DNA of 64,000 nucleotides, taken from Clostridiales bacterium. Lineage in GTDB: Bacteria; Bacillota; Clostridia; Peptostreptococcales; Anaerovoracaceae. A program made the translations under genes and the position numbers. The number at the start of each line of letters is the position of its first letter. The stretch's first letter is position 1. Shown here piece after piece: positions 7,599-16,412 of the stretch. The stretch spans positions 1 to 64,000 of the forward strand of contig JALEQY010000019.1 in assembly GCA_022763735.1 (NCBI GenBank). The letters are read 5' to 3'. Under the pieces are notes generated by a model that saw only the letters and a program-made list of their open reading frames with translations, had not been told where the DNA came from and searched no databases.

Positions 7599-8843
7599 TC
7601 ATATGAGATTTTTCATCATCCGTATGTATATAGTCATAAGATCTGCAGGTTTCACGTCTCTGTCAGAGACAAGATCATACTCTGCCGTAAGCTCCTTGCC
7701 TTCATAGATCATAAGCGTGCCTATTTTTTCACCTTTGCTGATTCTTGACGGCATATCTTCCTTTATTATACTTTTAGTCCTGACCTGATCGGCTGTACCC
7801 TTTTTTACAGTAATTCCGATATCTTCAGAGGCTACTGCGAAGATATTTCTTACATCGCCCTTCTCTATTTTTATTTTCTTTACAGCTTCGCCTTTTTGGG
7901 AAATCTCCACTGTTTCATAGTTTGCGAATCCATAATCAAGCAGTTTACGCATCTGGTCAAACCTTATATCACTTGTTTTGCACCCCAGCACCACAGCGAT
8001 CAGTCTTGTGGAATCCCTCTGAGCTGCTCCTGACAGGCAGTATCCTGCATCCTGCGTAAAACCTGTTTTAACTCCTATTGCACCATCATAACTTCGTATG
8101 AGTTTATTTGTATTGGTCAGTGTGAATTTGTGCTGCTTGCCCGGAAGCCCTACTTTGATATCCTCCTGCCACGCTGTGAACCAGGCATGTGCTTTTTCGA
8201 ACTTCATAAGCTCTTTTGATATCATACCTATATCATATGCACAGGAATAATGATCTGCCACAGGAAGTCCGTTGGTATTAACAAAATTACTGTCCTCAAG
8301 TCCCAGCTCGGAGGCTCTTTCGTTCATCGCCTCCACGAAACTCTCCACACTGCCGCTAAGGTGTTCAGCCAGAGCCACACAGCCATCGTTGGCACTTACC
8401 ATTATGACTCCTTTTATGAGTTCCTCCACTGAATGCTGTTCTCCCGGTTCCATATACATCTGACTTCCGCCCATTCCGGCAGCACGATCCGAAATAGTGA
8501 CTTTATCATCGAGTGCAATTCTGCCCGACTGACAGCCTTCCATTATCAGCAGCAGTGTCATTACCTTCGTGACTGATGCCGGCGGCAGATGTTTTCTCTC
8601 ATTCTGTGCAAAAATCACTTTGCCGCTGCTTCCGTCGATGAGAACTGCCGCTTTGGCTTTTATCTTCATTTCCTCTCCCGAAACAGGAACGGCTTCTGAT
8701 ACTGTCGATGCGTCTTCCACTATTGTAAGGACTCTCTCCTGCGGCATGAAGTTCTGGATACCCATAAAACCACCGGCTGCCAGAAGCACTGCGGTCATTA
8801 TACCGCAAAGAGCCTTTTCCCACTTCTTCAATTTTCTTTTCAC
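7599..8843 (-). CDS. D-alanyl-D-alanine carboxypeptidase, S11 family (DacF type)
   Basis: A 414-residue low-molecular-weight penicillin-binding protein that removes the terminal D-Ala from peptidoglycan stem peptides outside the membrane. An N-terminal signal/anchor spans about residues 9-30. The three penicilloyl-serine transferase motifs are intact: SVTK at 90-93, SAN at 150-152, KTG at 259-261. The C-terminal part (about 300-400) is the beta-sandwich domain of S11 enzymes. I place the start at GTG 8843, because AGGAGG lies 7 bases before it; the longer reading from 8876 has no ribosome site. It follows the 88-residue gene of the dinB operon by 54 bases with no clear promoter between, so part of its expression may be SOS-driven. 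Confidence 0.93.
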   Translation of the reverse strand: MKRKLKKWEKALCGIMTAVLLAAGGFMGIQNFMPQERVLTIVEDASTVSEAVPVSGEEMKIKAKAAVLIDGSSGKVIFAQNERKHLPPASVTKVMTLLLIMEGCQSGRIALDDKVTISDRAAGMGGSQMYMEPGEQHSVEELIKGVIMVSANDGCVALAEHLSGSVESFVEAMNERASELGLEDSNFVNTNGLPVADHYSCAYDIGMISKELMKFEKAHAWFTAWQEDIKVGLPGKQHKFTLTNTNKLIRSYDGAIGVKTGFTQDAGYCLSGAAQRDSTRLIAVVLGCKTSDIRFDQMRKLLDYGFANYETVEISQKGEAVKKIKIEKGDVRNIFAVASEDIGITVKKGTADQVRTKSIIKEDMPSRISKGEKIGTLMIYEGKELTAEYDLVSDRDVKPADLMTIYIRMMKNLI

Positions 8844-8897
8844 AGAATAACCTCCTCTCTCCTTAAATGTATGCACTGTATTATGGAAAAAGTCGGT

Positions 8898-9164
8898 TTA
8901 TATTTTGTAAAGCTGCCACTGACATTTAGGTACTATATATTTAAGCTCATACCGTTTATCCATACCGTCAATAATGCTCTGGCATTCATATATTATGCAT
9001 TCTGAACCTGCAATCCTGCTTCTGTGAGTATTTAACCTCTTATCCACCTTCACCGTGATTTCTTCACCGGAGTCCTCCATCATTTTGAATTTATACGGAA
9101 TCGGAGGCTTATCGGCATATTCAAATACCACGATAGTCTTTATCGGCTTTGCCACGATCTTCAC
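8898..9164 (-). CDS. 88-residue protein of unknown function coupled to dinB
   Basis: I do not recognise this protein. It overlaps the dinB stop by 4 bases (ATGA), so it is translationally coupled to the polymerase. It is beta-rich and basic, begins KIVAKPIKTIVVFEYADKPPIPYKF and ends KCQWQLYKI. The pattern of a short, strand-rich protein closing in an aromatic W-x-L-Y motif recalls the small DUF6504-like proteins found beside Y-family polymerases in Actinobacteria, but this is only a resemblance in layout. The tight coupling and the SOS promoter upstream suggest a DNA-damage-linked accessory role. Confidence 0.7.
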   Translation of the reverse strand: MKIVAKPIKTIVVFEYADKPPIPYKFKMMEDSGEEITVKVDKRLNTHRSRIAGSECIIYECQSIIDGMDKRYELKYIVPKCQWQLYKI

Positions 9165-10408
9165 TGCTTATAACCTCCCATCATAATATAATTGCCATCG
9201 TTCACTCCGCCCTGCATCGGCTCCGTATCAGAATTGGCGAAGGTCCCTCTGAAAATACTCCTGTCTCCGAACATATTCCTGATTTCATCTACAGTTCTGT
9301 CCAGATGTTCAGCTTTCTCCCTTTCCTTCCTGTCAAATATGGAAAGCTGAACGTGTTCATCACATGTCAGCTCTGCCACAGAAATACTCATAGCCCTTAC
9401 AGGCTCCCCCTTCCACATTTCTCTGATAAGCTGTTTCGCAGTATCATAAATTTCAGTGGTTGTGTCTATACTGCTGTACAGTCTGACCTGGTGGCTGTAT
9501 CCGCTGAGACTGCTGCTTCTGAGATATACAGACACAAGACCTGCCGTTCGTTTAAGTTTCCTGAGTCTTGATCCGACTCTTTCACAGAGTGCCAGTACCT
9601 CTCTGAAAATCTCTTCTTCTGTTTCCATGTCATAGGGATAGGTTAGTCCGTTGCCGATACCCTTGCGTATAATTTCACTGTTCACTGTGACAGAAGAGTT
9701 GTCAATGCCATTGGCATATTCATATACCAGCTGCCCGTGGCTTTTCAGCAGGGTTCTCAGAAATACAGGATTCGCTTTTGCCAGATCTCCTATGGTCCTG
9801 ATATTGAACTTCGCCAGTTTCCTCTCTGTGGCTCTTCCCACCATAAAAAGCTCTCTGACAGGAAGCGGCCACAGCTTCTCCGGCAGCTCATCATGCCATA
9901 AAGTATGCACCATATCGGGCTTCCTAAGCTCTCCTGCCATTTTGGCACAAAGCTTATTTGTTCCTATACCTATATTAACAGTGAAACCGAGCTCGCTTCT
10001 GATGCGATCCTTAATCTCATATGCTGTCTTTACCGGGTCCTTCACGACCGCCGGCGAGCATGTCATATCACAGAAGCATTCATCCACACTGTATCTCTGT
10101 ATCACAGGTGTATATCCTGAAAGTATCTCATACATAGCATCGCTGCACCGCAGGAACAGATCATAATCGGGTGCAAACACCTGCAGATTCGGGCACTTTT
10201 TCCTCGCTTCATAAATACTCTCCCCCGTAATGACTCCATACTGCTTTGCCGGAATTGACTTGGCCAGTATAATGCCGTGCCGGTTCTCAGGATCTCCGGC
10301 TATCGCCGACGGAATTTCTCTGATATCTGTCTCACAGCCCTGCTCCAGCATGGCTGCCGCCGTCCAGCTGAGGTATGCACTGTTGGCATCCACATGAAAA
10401 ACAAGCAC
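9161..10408 (-). CDS. dinB: Y-family DNA polymerase (DinB/UmuC type, Pol IV-like)
   Basis: A 415-residue error-prone translesion polymerase. The palm begins at once with VLVFHVDANSAYLSW (metal-binding Asp), and the second metal motif SVDECFCD (Asp-Glu) is near residue 100. The fingers contain YGVITGESIYEARKKCP; a helix-hairpin-helix stretch LWPLPVRELFMVGRATERKLAKFNIRTIGDL and a C-terminal little-finger domain follow. I place the start at GTG 10408, with GGGGAGG 8 bases upstream; the ATG at 10429 has no ribosome site. The promoter carries a LexA box (10466-10479), so expression is SOS-induced. The next gene overlaps its stop. A beta-clamp peptide near the C-terminus (QLSIFD) is visible. Confidence 0.94.
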   Translation of the reverse strand: MLVFHVDANSAYLSWTAAAMLEQGCETDIREIPSAIAGDPENRHGIILAKSIPAKQYGVITGESIYEARKKCPNLQVFAPDYDLFLRCSDAMYEILSGYTPVIQRYSVDECFCDMTCSPAVVKDPVKTAYEIKDRIRSELGFTVNIGIGTNKLCAKMAGELRKPDMVHTLWHDELPEKLWPLPVRELFMVGRATERKLAKFNIRTIGDLAKANPVFLRTLLKSHGQLVYEYANGIDNSSVTVNSEIIRKGIGNGLTYPYDMETEEEIFREVLALCERVGSRLRKLKRTAGLVSVYLRSSSLSGYSHQVRLYSSIDTTTEIYDTAKQLIREMWKGEPVRAMSISVAELTCDEHVQLSIFDRKEREKAEHLDRTVDEIRNMFGDRSIFRGTFANSDTEPMQGGVNDGNYIMMGGYKQ

Positions 10409-10458
10409 ACTCTTCACCTCCCCGGACATCTGTACTGCAGCTTCACTTTGATATATAT

Positions 10459-10487
10459 ATTATAGCGAACACGTGTTCTCTTTGCAA
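10459..10487 (-). promoter_or_regulatory. Sigma-A promoter of the dinB operon
   Basis: Minus-strand TTGCAA (10482-10487), 17-base spacer, TATAAT (10459-10464). The spacer is almost wholly taken up by the LexA box. Confidence 0.88.
10466..10479. promoter_or_regulatory. LexA (SOS) box
   Basis: CGAACACGTGTTCT matches the Gram-positive LexA consensus CGAAC-RNRY-GTTY with one deviation at the last base. It lies between the -35 and -10 of the dinB promoter, the standard place for repression by occlusion. Confidence 0.88.
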
Positions 10488-10490
10488 GTG

Positions 10491-10538
10491 TTAAAAAATG
10501 GACTTCAACATTTATTTACTGATCTGCCAAAGTCCATA
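10491..10538 (-). terminator. Terminator after the macro-domain gene
   Basis: Minus-strand stem ATGGACTT/AAGTCCAT with a 24-base loop, followed by TTTTTTAA. It ends directly upstream of the dinB -35 box, insulating the SOS operon. Confidence 0.7.
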
Positions 10539-10551
10539 CCGATACATCATG

Positions 10552-11079
10552 TTATTTTTCACTGCACTTCTCATAGGTTCTGTGTGTTCTGTCATCAAAG
10601 CATGCTATCGTGACTTCCATTCCATATGACGGATTCTCTCTGAACCAGTCCATTATAGCATTCAGTGCAACTTCAGTAGCTTCCTGCAGCGGATATCCGT
10701 AAACTCCCGTGGAGATTGCAGGAAAAGCTATGGTGTGAATATTGTTGTCACGAGCAAGATTCAGTGAATTTCTGTAACAGTTTCCCAGAAGGACAGGGTC
10801 CCTGTCCGACCCGGAATAAACAGGTCCCACAGTATGTATCACATAATCGGCTTTCAGTCGATATCCCTTCGTTATTTTTGCCTCACCTGTTTCACAGCCG
10901 TTAAGGGTTCTGCATTCTCTGAGAAGCTCAGGTCCTGCAGCCCTGTGTATGGCTCCATCCACTCCGCCGCCGCCCAGCAGGCTTCTGTTGGCAGCATTTA
11001 CTATACACTCTGTTTCTGACTTGGTTATGTCCATAGTCCTGAAATTTATTGTATTTGTCAGAGCTTTTTTATCTGTCAT
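10552..11079 (-). CDS. Macro-domain protein (ADP-ribose/O-acetyl-ADP-ribose hydrolase, MacroD/YmdB type)
   Basis: A 175-residue single macro domain, which binds ADP-ribose and in this subgroup removes ADP-ribose from proteins or deacetylates O-acetyl-ADP-ribose. The ligand loops are present: IVNAANRSLLGGGGVDGAIH (about residues 22-41, with the Asn and the glycine loop) and AISTGVYGYP (about 123-132). Start at ATG 11079, with AGGAGG 7 bases upstream and inside the end of the CDF gene; the longer frame from 11106 lacks a site. It is the second gene of a two-gene operon with a metal exporter and is closed by the terminator at 10491-10538. Confidence 0.92.
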   Translation of the reverse strand: MTDKKALTNTINFRTMDITKSETECIVNAANRSLLGGGGVDGAIHRAAGPELLRECRTLNGCETGEAKITKGYRLKADYVIHTVGPVYSGSDRDPVLLGNCYRNSLNLARDNNIHTIAFPAISTGVYGYPLQEATEVALNAIMDWFRENPSYGMEVTIACFDDRTHRTYEKCSEK

Positions 11080-11096
11080 TTTATTATCCTCCTGTA

Positions 11097-12020
11097 TCAG
11101 ATACAATCATCATCCGACGGGTTCACATGTACCATCACATGCTTTACTTTCCTGAAATTCCTTTCGATATCATCCTTCACCTGATGTGCAATATCATGAG
11201 CCTGTCTCAGCGTGCATTTTCCATCTACACTTATCTCAACATCCACATACATCCTGCTTCCGAAGGCCCGTGTTCTGAGTACATCTGTTCCCATCACACG
11301 TTCATTTTTCATAATTGTCTCACGAATCTGTTCCTCTGTCTCCCGTCCGCACGAACGATCCACCATCTTACCTGTGGAATCCTTGAAAATTTCATATGCT
11401 GCCTTCAGTATAAAAATACTTATCAGCAGGCTGGCAATGGAATCCATGACAGGAAATCCCAGCATAGAGAATCCTATCCCGATGAAAGCGCTTACCGAGG
11501 AAAGCGCATCTGTATGGTTATGCCATGCACTTGCCATAAGTGCGCTGGAATCGGTTTTTTTCGCATAATGTCTCATGTACCAGAACATGATTTCTTTCGC
11601 AAAGATAGAACATGCTGCTACTATCAGAGCAGCTTTGCCGGGTACCGTAAGATCGCTGTAATTCATATCAAAGATATGTGTAAGTGCTTCGCTGCCTATC
11701 CCTAGTCCCATAAATACCAGAATCACTGACAGTATCACAGCCGCCACACATTCAAATCTTTCATGTCCGTAGGGGTGCTTATCGTCAGCTGCTTTTGAGG
11801 CCAGTTTAACACCTGCCATCACGATAAGCGTATTGAACACATCAGAAGCCGTGTGAACCGCATCACTTATCATGGCATGGGAATGTGCGAATATCCCTGC
11901 TGCCAGCTTGGCGATGGCGAGCATTATATTACCTGCTATTGCAACAAAAGATGCTTTGTTGACATCCCTGCGGAATTCTTCACTTACTGTATTCTGTTTT
12001 TCTTCATGTTCCATGCCCAT
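11097..12020 (-). CDS. Cation diffusion facilitator (CDF) metal exporter, FieF/MamB type
   Basis: A 307-residue inner-membrane proton-coupled exporter of divalent metals such as Zn, Mn or Fe. Six membrane spans occupy about residues 20-205 and a cytoplasmic dimerisation domain the remainder. The metal site residues are visible as HAMISDAVHTASDV (span 2) and HNHTDALSSVS (span 5), each HxxxD. The cytoplasmic domain has VDVEISVDGKCTLRQAHDIAHQV, as in the family. Length is usual. GGAG precedes the ATG by 8 bases. An extended -10 (TGATATAAT, box at 12093-12098) lies about 75 bases upstream. The metal cannot be told from sequence. Confidence 0.92.
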   Translation of the reverse strand: MGMEHEEKQNTVSEEFRRDVNKASFVAIAGNIMLAIAKLAAGIFAHSHAMISDAVHTASDVFNTLIVMAGVKLASKAADDKHPYGHERFECVAAVILSVILVFMGLGIGSEALTHIFDMNYSDLTVPGKAALIVAACSIFAKEIMFWYMRHYAKKTDSSALMASAWHNHTDALSSVSAFIGIGFSMLGFPVMDSIASLLISIFILKAAYEIFKDSTGKMVDRSCGRETEEQIRETIMKNERVMGTDVLRTRAFGSRMYVDVEISVDGKCTLRQAHDIAHQVKDDIERNFRKVKHVMVHVNPSDDDCI

Positions 12021-12092
12021 GCAATCATCTCCTGTATAACAAATCTGGAGTCAGAAACATACTGATTTGACATGTTCTCTGCCGTATATTGA

Positions 12093-12098
12093 ATTATA
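12093..12098 (-). promoter_or_regulatory. Extended -10 promoter of the CDF-macro operon
   Basis: Minus-strand TATAAT preceded by TGA gives a TGnTATAAT extended -10. No strong -35 is visible. Confidence 0.45.
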
Positions 12099-12191
12099 TC
12101 ACATTTTATCACGTTTGAATCACATTCGATATCTTTCCGAATATTTCACATATTTTTATTTTACATACTATTGGAACTATTTACCATATTA

Positions 12192-12220
12192 TTTACAATA
12201 ATATTTCGCAGTGCTACAAT
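12192..12220 (+). promoter_or_regulatory. Promoter of the Rh-type ammonium channel gene
   Basis: TTTACA (12192-12197), 17-base spacer, TACAAT (12215-12220), about 45 bases before the ATG region leader. The 110 bases between this and the divergent CDF promoter are very A+T-rich and show no further element I can name. Confidence 0.7.
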
Positions 12221-12271
12221 TTTATAAATAAGGGGTATGAGGAAATCTGACGTAAGAGGAAGGAATATATC

Positions 12272-13489
12272 ATGTCAACAAAACCTCAAACTAATTCGAG
12301 AAATACAGTATTTCTCATCATCGCACTTATCGTTTGTATCGGTGTTGCGATTGCGTTCTGCCCTGCAGTAAACAAGAATATTGCAGAGGGAATGGCACAG
12401 CTTACCGGCCAGAGCATTGATACATCATCAATGTCCTATGATGCCAGAACTATATTCGATACTCTGTGCTACAACCGTTCAATCCATATCCTGGCAATGT
12501 TACTGCTAGGTTTCGGATTCCTCATGGTAGTGGTAAGAGGTCATGGATACAGCTCTATCACAGCAACTCTGCTGGCTGTCAGCACTGCAATCCCTGTTTA
12601 CATGCTCATCAAGAGCTTCATGGGAGAAGGCTCCGCTCTCAGCATCGATGCTTTCATGTGGGCTGAATTCGCCGCAGCAAGTCTTCTTATCGCAATTGGT
12701 GCTCCCCTCGGGAGACTCACCATGGATCAGTATCTGCTGATGGGTGCTCTGTTCATACCAGTGTATCTGTTTAACGAATGGCTTATCCTCGAGAGCGGAA
12801 TGTTCACAGGATTCCAGGATACAGGCGGCAGCGTCGTTATACACGCATTCGGTGCTTACTTCGGTCTGGGACTCGTAGCAACCACTGCAAAAAAATTCGA
12901 AAACGGCCCGTCATGTGAATCAGACAGTGTAAGCAATCAGTTCTCACTTCTGGGAAGCCTTGTTCTCTGGGTATTCTGGCCTTCATTCACAAGTGCCGTT
13001 GCTTCACCTGAACGCGTAGTGCTTACTGCTATCAACACCGTCTTCGCTTTAGCAGGAGCAACACTCGCTACTTACATCTGCTCCAAGCTCATCCGCGGCA
13101 AAGTGGACATCGAAGATATTGCCAACGCTTCACTTGCAGGCGGTGTTGCAATCGGATCAACATGTGATATAGCCAATCCGGGCATGTCAATGCTCATAGG
13201 TATTGCAGCAGGAATCCTCAGTACTGTAGGCTACAGCATAATCGCTCCTAAAGTACAGAAGCTTATCCGCGGCGCAGATACATGTGGAGTTCACAATCTC
13301 CACGGTATGCCGGGACTCCTCGGAGGACTTTCTGCCATCATTATTACAGGAAATGTCGGCACACAGCTGCTCTGCATGATCATCACAGTAGTTGTTGCAT
13401 TCATTGGCGGACGAATCGTTGGTGCTATCGTAGGACTGCTCAGAACCAAGGACGAGCTGTACAGCGATATCGACGAATTCGGGCACTAG
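12272..13489 (+). CDS. Rh-type (Rhesus/Rh50-like) ammonium/ammonia channel
   Basis: A 405-residue channel of the Amt/Mep/Rh superfamily with about 12 membrane spans. It is Rh-like rather than AmtB-like: DTGGSVVIHAFGAYFG (conserved Asp183, first pore His191), GSLVLWVFWPSFTSA, and DTCGVHNLHGMPG (second pore His, probably His344) are hallmarks of the Rh branch, while the bulky aromatic ammonium-binding shell of AmtB is not obvious. Rh proteins conduct NH3 (and possibly CO2) bidirectionally. There is no glnK partner next to it, unlike most amtB genes. The start has AGGAAGG 8 bases upstream. The gene stands alone between its promoter and the terminator at 13559-13600. Confidence 0.9.
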   Translation: MSTKPQTNSRNTVFLIIALIVCIGVAIAFCPAVNKNIAEGMAQLTGQSIDTSSMSYDARTIFDTLCYNRSIHILAMLLLGFGFLMVVVRGHGYSSITATLLAVSTAIPVYMLIKSFMGEGSALSIDAFMWAEFAAASLLIAIGAPLGRLTMDQYLLMGALFIPVYLFNEWLILESGMFTGFQDTGGSVVIHAFGAYFGLGLVATTAKKFENGPSCESDSVSNQFSLLGSLVLWVFWPSFTSAVASPERVVLTAINTVFALAGATLATYICSKLIRGKVDIEDIANASLAGGVAIGSTCDIANPGMSMLIGIAAGILSTVGYSIIAPKVQKLIRGADTCGVHNLHGMPGLLGGLSAIIITGNVGTQLLCMIITVVVAFIGGRIVGAIVGLLRTKDELYSDIDEFGH

Positions 13490-13558
13490 AGGGATCGTGC
13501 TCTGATTATTCGGTTCATAGATTCCTAAGGTACAGAAAAATAAATCATAAAAATATGA

Positions 13559-13600
13559 GGCACTGTCCATTGAACGTAATCGGACAGTGCCTTTTGTTGT
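13559..13600 (+). terminator. Terminator after the Rh-type channel
   Basis: Perfect 10-base stem GGCACTGTCC/GGACAGTGCC with a 13-base loop, followed by TTTTGTTGTT. It faces the end of sbcC. Confidence 0.88.
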
Positions 13601-13649
13601 TATATTGTCTTCAAATGATTTTTTCCAGCTCCAGTCACACTAAACCTGC

Positions 13650-16412
13650 TCACACCACGATCTCCACCCGGCTCCCGTTACATCTGTCCTTTGTGACCAC
13701 AATCTGCCGGTCAATACGCTCCTTCAGCTCCGACACATGCGAAATAATACCTACAAGCCTGTTACCATCAGCCAGCCCGGCCAGCGCCCGGACAGCCTGC
13801 TGTAGTGACTCCTCATCGAGAGAACCGAATCCCTCGTCCACGAACATAGTGTCCAGCCTTATACCACCCGCTGAAGCCTGTATCTCATCCGAAAGCCCCA
13901 GCGCCAGAGACAGCGACGCCTTAAAAGACTCTCCGCCCGAAAGACTCTTCACACTGCGTCTCGTCCCATTGTAGTGATCAATCACATCAAGTTCCAGCCC
14001 GCTCTTGCTGCGATTGTTCTCAGATACCTGACGGCGCACCAGCTCGTACTGACCGCCGGTCATAACCATCAGACGAGTATTCGCCCGCACCAGTATCCTG
14101 TCAAAACACCTCATCTGCACATACGTTTCCAGCATGATTTTCTCTTTACCTGAAATATTCCCGTTGGCGGTATTTGCCAGCGACCTGACCCATGACCAGC
14201 GTTTCTCAAGCCCGGCAAGCTCCCGTGATTTGTTCCGGATGTTTTCAAGAGCAGTTCTGTTAGCCGCTATCCTGACATTCACCCGCTTTAACTCCTGTGA
14301 AATCCCCGTCTTTTTCATAGAAAGAGCACGCTTTGCATCCTCTTCACCCTCAAGGTCAGTTCCGGATCTGTCCCTCAGCTGTTCCTGCAGCTGCTGTATC
14401 CTGCCCGTAATTTCCGCAAAGGATTTTTCGGCATCTGCAAGCTCTTTCTCAGCTTTGTCAAGCTTCTCCTTCATTGCCTTTACCCTGTCTGATATCTGTC
14501 TCATAGCAGTCTGCACAGCTGACCTGCTTTCATACTTCAGACCACCCGCAATATTTTCAGCCTGCTTCCATAACTGATCAGAACCTGCCTGTGATGAGGC
14601 AATCCTCCTGTCCAGCTCCGATGCCGACTCATTTAGAGAACTTATGTAAGCTTCCTTCTCCTGAATCAGTTTCTCCAGCTCGCCCTTTCTTTTTATACGG
14701 ATATCTTCCTCTGCAAGCTCATTTTTTAAAGCTTTTATTTTCTCATCCGTCTCTGCCAGAAGCATCATTACAGTATCTCCGGCTTCACTGACAGCAACAT
14801 TTCCTGCAAACCGCTGAAGCTGATCTGCAAGGGTCTTTTCCACCGCATCAGAGCGGCCTCTTATCTCCCCGGCGGAAATACTCGCCTGCTGGACATCTCT
14901 CTGAGCTCGATCCCATTCGGACTTGGCATTCCTGAGTTCAGCCTCAGTCGGGGCAGCCTCGGATCTTACCGCCACATGAGGATGCACCAGCGAACCGCAG
15001 ACAGGACACGGCCGGCCTTCCTCCAGCATCTCTCCCAGCAGGCCGGCCTGATCATCCAGAAACGCTTTGTTCTGCCTGTTATATACATCCAGCAGCTTTG
15101 CAGCCTCCGCCTCAGCACTGCGATACACATTCTGTGCTTCAGCAAGCTTAAGCTTCATATCTTCCCACGATCTTATATCAGCTATGCATCTGCTGATGTC
15201 AGCCTTTGTGCTTTCGACCTTTTCTATGTCATGAAGCAGCTTTTCCCGGCGGGCACCAGCATTTTCGAGAGATTTCTGCTCCACCTTCATTGCATCTATG
15301 GTATCCCGGGCCTCCATCAGCTTCCGGTCACATTCCTGCCGCATAGCAGTATCCTGCCTGAGCCGCTTTTTAAGGTTCCTGATTTCAAGTTCTGCAGCCT
15401 CAAGCTCATCGTATCTGGGCAGCTCTGCCTCCATGAGAGCAAGTCGTTCTTCCAGCTTCTCACGCTCAGATATTCCTGATCTCTCCGCCACAGCAGACAG
15501 CTCAGCCTGTTCACGCACTGCTGAAATTTCCCCAAGGCGCACCTCAGCCTCACTGAGAGCCATTTTTCGTTTTTTATATTCCTGAGCCTCCACTATCCTG
15601 GCATTTATCATTTCCAGCTGTTTTTCACAGATTGCGATATCGTCCTCCAGCTGCTTTGCCAGTTTCTCATCTGCTTCGGCAATGCCGGCAATCAGCTCCT
15701 CGGCATCTTCTGTCAGCATATGTCCTTCAGCAGCAAGTGCAAGCTCAGCCATCACCTCATCATCATCTGAAACAGCACCGCTGATATACTGCTTCACACT
15801 GCTGCGTCCTGCATCCACCTGACGCCCCAGTTCCGCAGCCTCTGCAGCAAGCCTGTCCTGAAAAGCTCTGAAATTACCTGTGCCGAAAATTTCCCGGAAA
15901 ATATTCTGGCGCTCCTTCGTATCCGCCAGCAGCAGCTTCAGGAAATCCCCCTGGGCAATCATGGCAATCTGCGAAAACTGGCTGCGGTCTATACCCATAA
16001 TCTCACGCACTGCAGCATCCACATCCCGCAGCTTCGTTATAACCGAGTCGTCAGGCATCACAAGCTCCGCCTCCGCTCTCTGCTTCGTGAATCCGCCGCC
16101 ACGCTTTGCCGGTCTCTCATACTCCGGATTCCGTTTCACGCAGTATACCTTGCCGCCATACTCGAAGGTAAGCTCCACTTCAGTCGGCACATCAGCTGCA
16201 GCATACTGTGAACGCAGCATCCCGACCTCTCTGTTCCTGCCGCTTGCCTCACCATACAATGCGAAGGTTATGGCATCAAAAATCATCGTCTTTCCTGCTC
16301 CCGTATCACCGGTTATAAGATACATGCCGCTGTTTCCAAGAGCACTCATATCTATCTCGACTCTGCCCGCATAAGGGCCGAAGGCAGAAATCACAAGCTT
16401 CAAAGGTCTCAT
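13650..16412 (-). CDS. sbcC: Exonuclease SbcCD, ATPase subunit SbcC (Rad50-like)
   Basis: A 920-residue SMC-like ATPase. Walker A GDTGAGKT is at residues 35-42, two long coiled coils surround a zinc hook CPVCG near residue 470, the ABC signature LSGGE is near 823 and Walker B TMFVDEGFGSLD near 855. With SbcD it opens and cuts hairpins and processes protein-blocked or broken DNA ends. Length is shorter than E. coli SbcC (about 1050) but usual for Firmicutes. Its ATG overlaps the sbcD stop by 4 bases, giving translational coupling and a matched stoichiometry. Third gene of the MATE-sbcD-sbcC unit. Confidence 0.96.
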   Translation of the reverse strand: MRPLKLVISAFGPYAGRVEIDMSALGNSGMYLITGDTGAGKTMIFDAITFALYGEASGRNREVGMLRSQYAAADVPTEVELTFEYGGKVYCVKRNPEYERPAKRGGGFTKQRAEAELVMPDDSVITKLRDVDAAVREIMGIDRSQFSQIAMIAQGDFLKLLLADTKERQNIFREIFGTGNFRAFQDRLAAEAAELGRQVDAGRSSVKQYISGAVSDDDEVMAELALAAEGHMLTEDAEELIAGIAEADEKLAKQLEDDIAICEKQLEMINARIVEAQEYKKRKMALSEAEVRLGEISAVREQAELSAVAERSGISEREKLEERLALMEAELPRYDELEAAELEIRNLKKRLRQDTAMRQECDRKLMEARDTIDAMKVEQKSLENAGARREKLLHDIEKVESTKADISRCIADIRSWEDMKLKLAEAQNVYRSAEAEAAKLLDVYNRQNKAFLDDQAGLLGEMLEEGRPCPVCGSLVHPHVAVRSEAAPTEAELRNAKSEWDRAQRDVQQASISAGEIRGRSDAVEKTLADQLQRFAGNVAVSEAGDTVMMLLAETDEKIKALKNELAEEDIRIKRKGELEKLIQEKEAYISSLNESASELDRRIASSQAGSDQLWKQAENIAGGLKYESRSAVQTAMRQISDRVKAMKEKLDKAEKELADAEKSFAEITGRIQQLQEQLRDRSGTDLEGEEDAKRALSMKKTGISQELKRVNVRIAANRTALENIRNKSRELAGLEKRWSWVRSLANTANGNISGKEKIMLETYVQMRCFDRILVRANTRLMVMTGGQYELVRRQVSENNRSKSGLELDVIDHYNGTRRSVKSLSGGESFKASLSLALGLSDEIQASAGGIRLDTMFVDEGFGSLDEESLQQAVRALAGLADGNRLVGIISHVSELKERIDRQIVVTKDRCNGSRVEIVV

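Noticed and set aside
10429-10429. ATG as start of dinB
   Set aside because: The ribosome site GGGGAGG lies downstream of this ATG and serves the GTG at 10408.
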